A stretch of 64,000 bases of DNA, from the NCBI GenBank assembly GCA_003993805.1, contig RSEF01000014.1, forward strand, positions 1,613,941-1,677,940, given 5' to 3'. This document shows, piece by piece, positions 1 through 64,000 of the stretch (position 1 is the first letter of the stretch; the number at the start of each line of letters is the position of its first letter). A program made the translations under genes and the position numbers. The notes under the pieces were generated by a model. The model had not been told where the DNA came from and did no database searches. It saw only the letters and a list, made by a program, of their open reading frames with translations. The stretch is from Himantopus leucocephalus. Taxonomy: Eukaryota > Chordata > Aves > Charadriiformes > Recurvirostridae.

Positions 1-178
1 TCCCACAAACTCAGTACTTTGAATACTCACTCATCAGAAACCTATTTCTATCCCACAGCTGTTTCCCAGCTGAAAAGCCTGAATAACAAGCAAGTACAAT
101 TCGTTTTAGGAATGTAACTAAGTTTACTATAGCTGCTGGTGTATCCCCAAGCTCACACTTCTGTTTTAATTTTCACAG
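1..178 (+). other. 3' end of the last intron of the ABCC6-like gene
   Basis: Non-coding sequence ending in a good acceptor at 164-178. The donor lies outside the window. No other element is seen. Confidence 0.7.
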
Positions 179-287
179 GATTTTAGTCTTGGAAAATGGT
201 CGGATAGCTGAATTTGATACTCTGGAACACTTAATAGCTCAGAAGGGACTGTTCTACCGACTGATGGAAGAATCGGGCCTTGCATGA
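179..287 (+). CDS. ABCC6: Last coding exon of an ABCC-family transporter, probably ABCC6 (partial gene)
   Basis: The exon follows a pyrimidine-rich acceptor (ttttaattttcacag, ending at 178) and runs to a TGA at 285-287. With an AG carried over from the previous exon it encodes (R)ILVLENGRIAEFD, then a stretch ending QKGLFYRLMEESGLA. This is the extreme C-terminus of NBD2 in long ABCC/MRP proteins, just after the H-loop. Its length (109 nt including the stop) and entry phase equal those of the last ABCC1 exon at 9198-9306. QKGLFYRL and ESGL resemble ABCC6, and the tail-to-tail position beside ABCC1 matches mammalian ABCC1-ABCC6 synteny. The AEFD segment also recalls ABCC3, so the paralog call rests mainly on synteny. 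ABCC6 is a liver and kidney efflux transporter linked to ATP release and calcification control. The rest of the gene lies left of the window. Confidence 0.75.
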
Positions 288-3200
288 CTCACTCGCAGAG
301 TATACCATAATGCCACTACTATCAGGAATAATTGATCTTGTAATTGCGTTATCTTGGTTTCACACGAAAATGCTTGACACTCAGCCAAGTCTTGTTTGAG
401 CTATAACCACAGTGAGTAGATGAAAAGGGATAACTTGGGATACCTGTTATTTCCATAGGAAACTTAGCAATCCCATTTTCATTATGTTCCCAGATACCAA
501 AACCTCACTCTACTGTTGAAAATGAGCTAGTCAGAACTTAAACGCCTTGTTGCTTTTATGGTATAAAAGCAAACAAGCCAAAAGAAAGATCACAGCATTT
601 CTGATTTATATTATAAATGGAGCCCAAATATACTGCCATACTTAAAAATTACACAGATTACTTTACAGACAGCAAACAAGAATTTCACTGGTAGCAAGCA
701 AACTTAACTGTTCACAGCTTGTCCTAGGTTCCAGGCAGAACAAATTTAGTCTTTTGCCAATGTCTTAAGGACTGCTCACCCGAGTGCTGTTGTTACACAG
801 GTATGGTGGACTCCAAGGCAGCGGCTGGAACTAGTCACCCAAAGTGCACAAACACGGGGCAAGTAGGGAAGTGGGATGCCACTGAGCACGAGAGCTTACA
901 GCTGCCTGTGGGCTGCCTGATGTCGCAGCTGGGGATCAGATCCACTCCATCTCTTTCTGCGTCAGCTTTGGAGAGGCCCCCCGAGTGAATCATGCTGTGC
1001 AGAAGGCTGATGGACTGCCTGGAGGCAGAGAGCCATTTTAGCCGCAGGCTCACTGATGCAGGAGAGTAACTTGGCTGGGAGTGGCCAGCAGAGCATCATT
1101 CCTTCTGCTTGAAGGCTTGGAGCAGCCCTGCTGCCAAATGCCAGTTGGTCACGGTGGAGCATGTCCAAACGCCGACACCAACATTTCCAAATTGAACTTG
1201 GCCACAAGGAATTTGCATGGTGGAAAGTGTCCTCCTCTGACCCCTACAGTGTGGCAGTCTGGCAGACGGGGAAAGTAGCAGGGACTCACCCGTCAAGCTG
1301 GCAGTTTTCTTCTTGAGTGCGGGTTTACCTCCTGCATGTGCCACCCTGGTGCCGCAGAGCCTCTGGCATGGTCATCTTTCAGATGTTACTTTAACAAACC
1401 AAAACGGCAGCTGAAAGCAAAGCCTTCCTGGGCTTCCTGCAGTGCCAAGGAGCTGCGGTCAGAGCTGTCCCTAAGTCTCTCCTCAGGAATTCCAACAAGA
1501 AAATGTGACAAACAAGTCAGACTGTGAGATACTGCCATTTACTGTGACTTTTGTTTAAGCCCTTCATTTTCTAGAAAGCTGAAATAAAAATAGAATCAAG
1601 TATTGAAATGGCTCTCTTCAGTAAGCTAAAGTAAATATAGTACAAAAAGGAGTAATGGGGAGGGGATGGGAGAGTTCAAATTGGCGAGAATCAACCCAGA
1701 CCAGCAAAACCCAGCAGTTTCTTCTCTGACAGATGTTCAGTACCCTCTTCACCCACATTAAGAGCAGTTAACAGTTTCTGTTGGACAAGCACCTAAGATA
1801 CCAAAGTCCAATGCCTGCTGCCATACTAGTGCTCAAATACCTCTTACTCCAAACCTTACTCAAGGGCAGAGACAAAAAAAAAAAAAAATTTTTTCAACAA
1901 CAGATACAAGTTATGAGCACTCTAAAGGTTTATCAATGGATCTCAAAACCAGGAGCATTTATAACTAGTGAGATAAAAGTTTGGTATTTTTTCTTTTAAT
2001 TGAGGTCAAAGAGAAACAGAAGTGCCCAAGTTGCTGGATAGTTCTGAAACAGACATCTTTTAGCATACCATAATCTCCAATATAAACATCTTTTAAATGC
2101 TGACTTTCCGTTCCTAAGTTGATAATGAAGAGAGAAGGCAATGGAAGGAGAAGATAATCAAAACATAATTTCACACTGGTAATCTTTGAAAGGGCGCAGT
2201 TTTGCTGTTGGCTTGCACAAAGTAAAAGCAAGCGAAAATACCATCAGCTTTCACAGGTCAAGCTGTGCTGAAAAGGCAGAAGAAAAGCAATTCCCAAAAT
2301 TACACGTGACAAAAACCCCCATGTTTCAGATGAGCCAGAGTCCCCAACTTTATGTCCAAGCGGTACTGGGAGTAAGTGGCAAATCGGGAGCTCAAGTCTC
2401 ACAAAAAAGGTAATAGTCATCACAAGGAAGTTATCTGGAAGTTGGCTAAAGCAAAATATATAAAGGAGTTAATGCTTGGAGATACCATCCTCTCTTGAAA
2501 ATCTGGTTTAAGGAACAGAAAGCGGTGTTTAAAAGGACAGGTCTGCTTGGTCTTTGCAAAGGTACTTCTTCCTAGATTAGACTATTTGGTTGAATTATGC
2601 AATTAGCACAGGAGGTAACTACAGCAGGCTCAGAACTATGCTAACAGCCTATTCCATAAGTTGCTCTGAAGAAATTTTAGATATTAAGAAATAAAAGTCT
2701 GTCCAACACCTCCAGTAATCTGAATGTCTAGAGCTGATCAAGAGGAGCTCCTGGGCTTGCCCTGTCTACACTTTTGCCGCATTAATTTTTAGTAGCTATC
2801 ATGCAGTGTAACTGCAACATACGTAGAGCAGCTGTGTTTATTGAGCTCAGCAGTAGCTACCCACTCAGACTCCAAATAAAATCCATTAATTTAAAGAGGG
2901 TTTATTGACATCTCTGTGGCTTTCCAACTCTATTTTCCTCTTTGGAACAAACCAAGTGTTTCTCTAGGTCTAGCAGGGACTGGAGAAAAAACAAGTTTTT
3001 CCCTAGACCACAGCAAGAACACATGATGTCTTTGCGTTTCTGTGGGAGAACCTGTATTTCCAGTCACGCTCTCCGGGTGGGTAGGCTGAGTTGTGTTCCC
3101 ACCTGAGGCAGGCTGTGATTGGACTGCAACTTTCCTCCTCATTTAAGGCTCTCTCAAGCAAAGTGAAACCACAGTATATGTAGAAGACAAAANAAAACTA

Positions 3201-5938
3201 AAAAAAGAAGAGAAAGACTCTTGTCCCATGATTCCAAGTTTAAGGTAATACCAAAATTGCCAGAGCTAGAAAATAGGAATGAAGGTGCCGTGCATTGATT
3301 TACACCCAAGTTCATGTCAAACATGCAGTTTGTCAGTCACGCTCCTAGTTCCCTAGATGGACACAGTGTGCACAGGAATGCCAAAATGTTAAGGGTATCG
3401 GTGACCCAGAGCACAACTGTTTCTGTGCTACATTGCAGTTGAATCAGTACAGGATATCTTCAGAGATGTCTCAAGACTGGGACCACTTTTACAGAAGTAG
3501 CTGTATTCAAACCCATGAAGAACGAGGGGTCCTATTTGCAGGTCTGCAAATCCCGACCTGTTTTTTCAGCAGAATCAACTCTTCCAGATGTGAGGTATCT
3601 TCAATATCGCAACAAATAAGGTCAGCCAGGATATATCAACACGCACTGAAATCCAATACAGTTAATTCAATGGTTTTCTTTTACTCTTTTGTAAATATTA
3701 ACATGGTTATAATAAATACGTTAACGTTTATTATTATTAACACAACCACTAGCTTCACATGGGCTACAGTGGCACACACAGTATTGCTCTAAGACAGAAG
3801 ATACAACACAGCAGAAGCTGAACTGGTCCCACAAATCCTTAACATTTTAATCAACAGATCGGAACAAAATGGTTCTGAAAGAAAGAAAAGAGCTTTGCTT
3901 TGAAAGATAAGAGTCTTTTCAAAGACTAGAAGAAATGGTCCATAGAGCAAAGAACATGGAATGAACTGGAGAGAGGCACAGTCTTTATCTAGGTAAGAGC
4001 AAGGATGCTACATCTGGGCACTTGCTTTTGGGCCTGACAGGTATTTGGCAAATTTTTCACAAAATACACATAAATAGCCAGCAACACAGCTAAATAAGGT
4101 TTCCATTTTTTCCACTGATCTAAATGAAATTAGATGTGCCATCTTTAAAAAAAAAATATTAAAAAAAAAAAGATGAAAACCATGGAGGTAGGCTTCCACG
4201 TGCTCTGTAGGAAGTGGGTACCTACCCACCCACAGAAGCACAAGACTACCAGCTGTGAAGATCCTCCTGGTGGGCAGATAATTCTCTCTTCACCAGGAGG
4301 GGACCTGGAGGACAAGAACAGGATGAACGCAGGCCATGCCACAGCAATACACTTCAGGGAAACCCTGCTCTGCAGCAGCTGGATGAAGGTGCCCAGCTAC
4401 ACCCTTCCCAAGGATGAAGCTGCTTGATGCAGTGCACACCTGCAGTACAGTTCCCACCTTCTGTCCCAGATGCCATCTTTCAGAGCTAGCAGTAGCTTTG
4501 CTGCATAAAGGAAAAATATGGGACATTAAGGCATTTAATAAAATAGGTGTCTGCTACACGACTGAGCTCTGCTGCTGGAATTCACACCCCCGAATTTACT
4601 AGTGCTCCCCCCCAACAGCTGGAGGGACAGCTCATCACCCCGGCCTGTAATACCACTGATCCCTGCTGGATGGCACCAGACTCTCTTGTATTGGAGGTCA
4701 CAGGCCATCAGGCTAGATTTCACTTACCCAGAAGTGCTGAAAACGTCACAAATACTAAGTAGGCTTTAGGTCCAAACACATGCAAAAAAATGAAAACAGA
4801 TTAAATAAGGAAAATCTACTTGTTTTAATGCAAGATTCTAATACCTTAGCTTGCAGCAACTTGTATCATTTCCTGCGTTTGGTCCCAGTAACACTGCATG
4901 CAGGGATCAGTATACGGCCCTCTCTTTCCTAGCTGAAACAGGATCTCACAGCTATACCACTCCTACCTCAAGGTACCCCAAAGTACTTACATGACACTGC
5001 TCTTAAACATAGGTTGTGTGGGAAGAAAGCTGCATTTGTTCAGCTAGCTCTGCATGCAGTAAAGGTTAGTTCAGACTGATCCTCATCATGCATAATACAG
5101 TCTTTTTCAAGTTACATCCAGACAAGATATTCATCATTTTTATGAGGACAGACATTTGGAATCAGGATCATGAATCAATGCAGCAACAGCACAAAGCACT
5201 GACAGGTATTTAGGGCAAACAGAAAACAGTATCTACTCCAGAGCTGGGGCAGAACGGTTTGTGCTAGCAAGTGCATAAATATATAAAACTGGGATAACAA
5301 AGTGATGCATATTAATAACCACATCATTGAAAAAGAGTAAAAATGAAGCACACACACAAAGAGCAGTCTTCTGACCCCTTGCTGTACTATTTAGAAAGTT
5401 ATCCTGCAAAATACAGCGTTTTGGACACGCAGTTCCCCAAATGATCACAAACAGCCCATGAATAGGACAGAGAACATCCAGTGTACCCAGTTTGAGATTG
5501 CAAATGCAGTTTTAAGGTAATCCTACACAGACTCCATTGCAAAGATTTTACACAGCAGAAGCATAATATCTCTAAGTTCTGTATTTCAAACAAACCATGC
5601 TCCTAAGTGCAGTTCCACTGTTTTCAAACAACTTCCTCACATGAATATGTTAAGGCTTGTAAATCTCGTTAATCGGTGTGCAATGGAAAGCATCATTTCC
5701 TCAAATCTGAAATCAGTTTCCACCGAAGTAAGAACTCCAACAATATAGCTTCCTTTAAATTCAATCCCAAATGTGCAGAGTATTTGCAGAGTCCCCATCT
5801 CAGTAATGAGCTACACTAAACCCACAAGACTTTTCAAAGGTATTTGAAATCCTGTCTGAATTTCTTCACTGGACATTGTCTGCAGCTCTGCCTTGGGGAA
5901 GGTGCTGGTAATAAATAGTTGCACAGGCAAAGAGAGAA
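288..5938. other. Convergent 3' interval: ABCC6-like 3' UTR and intergenic DNA
   Basis: No coding exon is recognised. The left part must contain the 3' UTR of the plus-strand gene. AATAAA hexamers on the plus strand lie at 1583-1588, 2690-2695 and 2875-2880, and I cannot tell which is used. A GC-richer patch (about 800-1480) has only short chance reading frames. There is a single ambiguous base at 3193 in an A-rich run, and an A-rich tract at 4147-4171. The rest is ordinary AT-rich sequence. Confidence 0.6.
1583..1588 (+). promoter_or_regulatory. Candidate poly(A) signal for the ABCC6-like gene
   Basis: This is the first canonical AATAAA after the TGA at 285-287 and would give a 3' UTR of about 1.3 kb. 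Alternatives lie at 2690-2695 and 2875-2880. Based on the motif only. Confidence 0.3.
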
Positions 5939-7020
5939 CATAGAATGGTTAGAGTTGGAAGGTACCTTAAAGATCATCTAGTTCCAACCCCCCTGCCATG
6001 GGCAGAGACACCTCCCACTAGACCAGGTTGCTCAAAGCCCCATCCAGCCTGGCCTTGAACACTTCCAGGGATGGGACATGCACAACTTCCCTGGGCAGCC
6101 TGTGCCAGTGTCTCACCATCCTTAGAATAAAGAATTTCTTCCTAATACCTAATCTAAATCTACCCTCTTTCAGTTTAAAACCATTACCCCTCATCCTATC
6201 ACTACACTCCCTGACAAAGAATCCCTCCCCATCTTTCCTATAGGCCCCCTTAAGTACTGGAAGGCCACTATAAGGTGTCCCCAGAGCCCAACTCTCTCAG
6301 CCTGTCTTCATAGGAGAGGTGCTCCAGCCCTCTGATCATCTTCGTGACCCTCCTCTGAACCCAACAGGTCCACATCCTTCTTATGTTGGGGCACCTAGAG
6401 CTGGATGCAATACTCCAGGTGGGGTCTCACCAGAGCAGAGTAGGGGGCAGAATCACCTCCCTCCACCTGCTGGCTACACCTTTTTGATGCAGCCCTGGAT
6501 GCGGTTGGCTTTCTGGGCTGCAAGCGCAGATTGCTGGGTCAGGTTGAGCTGCTCATCGGTCAGTCATCAGCCAAGTCCTTCTGCTCAGGGCTGCTCTCCA
6601 TCTGTTCTCTGCCCAGCCTGTATTTGTGCTTGGGATTGCCCCGATCCATGTGCAGGACCTTGCACTTGGCCTTGTTGAGCTTCTTGAGATTTGCACAGGT
6701 CCACTTCTCAAGCTGTCTAGCTCCCTCTGGATGGCATCCCTTCACTCCACACAGCTTAGTGTTGTCGGCAAACTTGATGAGGGTGCACTCAAACCCACTG
6801 CCCGTGTCGCCAACAAAGATGTTGAATGGTACCGGTCCCAGTACCGACCCCTGAGGAACACCACTCATCACTGCTTGCCACTTGGACATCAAGCCGTTGA
6901 CTGCAACTCTTTGAGTGTCACCATCTGGCCAATTCCTTATCTACCAAGTGGTCCATCCGTCAAATCTATGTCTCTCCAATTTAGAGACAAGGATGTGGTG
7001 TGGGACAGTGTCAAATGCAC
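5939..7020 (-). mobile_element. CR1 LINE, 5'-truncated, 3' end with part of the reverse transcriptase domain
   Basis: Read on the minus strand, this begins in the C-terminal half of a CR1 reverse transcriptase (frame at about 6560-6892: VPQGSVLGPVPFNIF, then KFADNTKLCG, NKAKCKVLHMDRGNPKHKYR). It ends with the 3' UTR and a single ATTCTATG at 5939-5946, the usual CR1 terminus with no poly(A). The catalytic FADD box reads FADN (AAC codon at 6761-6763). The frame is broken on both sides and the 5' two thirds are missing, so the copy is dead. CR1 is the dominant LINE of birds. Homology fades by eye near 7020, so the left-hand end is exact and the other end approximate. Confidence 0.93.
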
Positions 7021-7830
7021 AGATGGCACAGGGAGCTTTATTGTCTGGTTGTCCAATGCCAGCAGCTCCTCTCCCCTTTCCTTCCCAGGGCACTCATAGG
7101 AAGGGGTGGAAGAGAAGGGTCACAAAGTGTTCCTGGAGGATGATTGTGCCCAAGCAGGAAAGGTATCATGGTGGTATTCACAGTTCCTCCTCTGGGTCTC
7201 CTCTGCAGATGGATGTGTCTCCACTTTAATGCAGCTGAGTAAAACAACACCAGCCACACACCTTACCTGACAAGCTCATTTCTCTGCTATATAATCCATT
7301 CCTTAACTAACCATTTGCTCCAATCTTTCCATCCTTCTGTCCATCACACGGGTGTGTAAGTGTTAGGTTATTTGAAAAACCAAAACCTACTGTTCCTCCC
7401 CAAACTCCCAAATCACCCCTTGCCTATTCCTTTTCCACAGAGGAAGTTAACACCAAGCTGCCCAGGAAATGTGGCAGACATAGGCCATGGACACCATGGG
7501 TAAGACAAAGGGCCAACAGCACCACTGAATCCTGCTCTACGGACCCATCGTTATCACCTGGTCTGCTCAAACTGCAGTACTCAAATTACAAGAGAAACCA
7601 GGAGACGTGAACCAGCCCTACATGGTTTCTCACCCACCCTAACACCCCCAGACAACAGGCCTAGCAGCCTGGCTAGTCTCAGCAGTACCAATAATTTCTG
7701 TTTTCAAGGCAAAAACCTGAACAGCCAGAGCTAACCTTTCATCAAATATAAAGCAAGAAATGACACATCAGGTTATCTGTCAATTTTTTTACTGCAAGTT
7801 CTTTGCAAATATTTGTATAGTCATTACAAA
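7021..7830. other. Intergenic DNA between the CR1 and the ABCC1 3' UTR
   Basis: No recognised gene. It may contain further, unrecognisable CR1-flanking sequence up to about 7100. Otherwise unique. Confidence 0.5.
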
Positions 7831-9197
7831 AAATACCAAAGAAAATTTCAGTTTATTCAATTTCAGAGACTCATAATTTACAAAAAAAAAAATAAATAGC
7901 TTTACTCTAAAGAAGACAATTATCTAGTATTAAGGTCAGCAAAATCATTCACAGAAGTCCACATTCTCAGAGTGCTGAGTAGTGGGTCCATCTGACTTAG
8001 TTTGCCTTCTTCCAGCATTTTCCTTTAAAATAAGACTAATCAGAACATGAGAAAAGTAACTTTTTTCGTCCTTCAGAAAACTGAACATTCAACATAGATC
8101 TTGAAAACCAGACTCCATTGTTAATTGAATTGTTATACCCCTCTGACACACAATTTTAAAAAGAAAAAAAAGTTTCACTGTTTTTAAACAACTGTAACAG
8201 AACAGTTTCCCCACAAAATTTAAGAGTCAACAGCAGCAGCATGAAGGGCATGTTTCTTTGATATAAGGCTAATGGTCCTTGATGTGGCAGAGCTTCTACT
8301 AAAGCACAGAACTGCCAAAGCCAACGGTATTACAATCAATGTCACATCGAGCCTGCAACCTCCGCTCAGGCAACTATGCACTTCTCAGACTAGTCTCCAC
8401 AGGCACAACCAGGAGGATTTGCCACCCGAGTCAGAATTCCTAAGTGAACCCAGTGTAAGATCAGGTACTGCATACTGCAACACACCAACTGCTGCAAGAA
8501 TTTGGTTTTGGAGTGATTGTCATTCTAGACATGCTTAAATACTGCTTTGAAGTTGACTGTGCTTTTTAACATCAGCACTACTGACATATTATAGTGAACT
8601 TGCTGCTATACACTGTAAACACATGAAACCTTTAGGAGAATGCATAAAAGCATTAACCATGTACAGTAAATGCCATAATGAGAAAGTCTGGCACACATGT
8701 TATTTCACAAGAAGAAAAATCTTTGGACTATAGTACTATATGCCACAAAACGTTCCAAGTGCATCCCATAATAGATGGCTCTTCAAATGAGGAATCAGCA
8801 AACAAGGAAATAACTAGCATTTGCAAAAATGTTTAAAAAAAAAAAAAAGGAGGGGGGGCGGTTTCAGAACATAAGAGCAGATGAAAAGAAAAAGCTTTTC
8901 TGAACTTCTCCGATGAATCACTCTGCCTTACATTTGAGCATATAATGACAGATTTCAGGCAAAAATTCTTTTACGTGTTTTGCACAGTGTATGTGCTTCT
9001 CCTAAAGCTGGCTAAAATCAATACTAAGGACAATAAAAAAAGAAAAAATGCATTTTTATGTTACTTCCATTGCCATGCTCTGGCTGACCTCACTAGATCT
9101 GCAACTGAACTGCACGGTTCACACCAGCTCAGGGGAAGTACAGTTCTCTGAATGTATCACCTCCCTCTTCCACACACACACTAACCAAGTTCAAATG
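7830..9197 (-). other. Probable ABCC1 3' UTR
   Basis: This lies between the ABCC1 stop (9198-9200) and the candidate poly(A) signal at 7852-7857. It is AT-rich, without repeats apart from homopolymer A/G runs (about 8830-8860), and has no credible reading frame. The extent depends on which poly(A) site is used. Confidence 0.45.
7852..7857 (-). promoter_or_regulatory. Candidate ABCC1 poly(A) signal (AATAAA on the minus strand)
   Basis: The plus strand reads tttatt, giving AATAAA on the minus strand about 1.34 kb past the ABCC1 stop codon. It is the only canonical minus-strand hexamer I see between the stop and the CR1. Motif evidence only. Confidence 0.45.
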
Positions 9198-63699
<54,502 letters not shown>

Positions 63700-63700
<1 letters not shown>

Positions 63701-64000
63701 ATTGTTATTACCCGCACAGCCCTGAGTAACGGAGACGAGCGGCCAAAGGCAGCAGAGAGACTGCTCCGGTCACTCGAGAACTCCTTTCCAGTCTCCCAGG
63801 CAAGCACTCATCAGTTCCCCCTCCGAGCACTTCCCTGGCGGAAGACCCGCACACGAGGCACGCCAGCTCCCGCTCTGCGACGCGGCCACGGGGACATCGC
63901 ACCCGCCCGGAGACCGGCGAGCCCCCAGCCACGGCCCTGCCCCGCCACCCAGCCCGCGGCCGCTCGGTGCCGGTGCTCCCGCACGCACGCCGCGGCGGCC
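63700..64000 (-). promoter_or_regulatory. ABCC1: CpG island, probably promoter-proximal for ABCC1
   Basis: About 27 CpG dinucleotides fall in the last 170 bases, against almost none in the preceding kilobases, and GC content rises sharply. ABCC1 is housekeeping-like with a CpG-island promoter in mammals. No ATG here opens a frame resembling the MRP1 N-terminus ending in Trp before a GT donor. The start exon is therefore probably just outside, and this is the 5' flank of intron 1 or the island edge. Confidence 0.65.

Noticed and set aside
6319..7099. Plus-strand open frames of 104-157 codons
   Set aside because: They are the antisense of the CR1 reverse-transcriptase region.
63770..63988. GC-rich open frames on the minus strand at the CpG island as ABCC1 exon 1
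   Set aside because: They start at GTG, not ATG, and do not resemble the MRP1 N-terminus or end in the needed phase.

Overview
This window is nuclear DNA from a bird. It has split vertebrate genes with GT-AG introns, a 3' CR1 LINE fragment ending in the typical ATTCTATG tail, an LTR-like repeat of a kind I know from avian introns, and low gene density. Most of it (9.2-50.7 kb, minus strand) is the ABC transporter gene ABCC1 (multidrug resistance-associated protein 1, MRP1). I could place exons 2 to 31 in human numbering, all with consensus splice sites and matching phases. The reading frame closes without a stop over 4,575 nt, or about 1,524 codons, from the first residue of exon 2 to the terminal TAG. 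Exon 1, expected to encode about 16 residues, is not visible and probably lies just past the right edge, where a dense CpG island begins at about 63.7-64.0 kb.

Layout from left to right. Positions 1-287 hold the end of an intron and the last coding exon of a second ABCC transporter on the plus strand, most likely ABCC6, which lies tail-to-tail with ABCC1 in mammals. From 288 to 9,197 is the shared 3' interval: 3' UTRs, a 5'-truncated minus-strand CR1 (about 5.94-7.02 kb), and a candidate ABCC1 poly(A) signal near 7.85 kb. From 9,198 to 50,730 are the ABCC1 exons, running backwards from exon 31 to exon 2. The introns hold an internally deleted LTR-like repeat (16.0-16.6 kb), a probable ancient amniote repeat (21.3 kb), G-rich tracts around exon 20 (22.0-22.2 kb), and a perfect 36-bp tandem duplication (39.5 kb). 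From 50,731 to the right edge is intron 1, with no recognised gene.

The protein is a complete full-length MRP: TMD0 (exons 2-5), L0 linker (6-8), TMD1 (8-13), NBD1 (14-19), linker L1 (19-21), TMD2 (22-26) and NBD2 (27-31). All ATPase motifs are present, including the family's Asp-for-Glu change after Walker B in NBD1. The points most worth checking are: (i) a possible extra 45-nt, frame-preserving cassette exon in linker L1; (ii) replacement of two residues that set anthracycline and other drug specificity in human MRP1 (positions equivalent to E1089 and T1242); (iii) loss of one N-terminal glycosylation sequon; and (iv) the unusual C-rich splice context of exon 20. I found no new biological system here; the window is a well-conserved locus with some lineage-specific detail.
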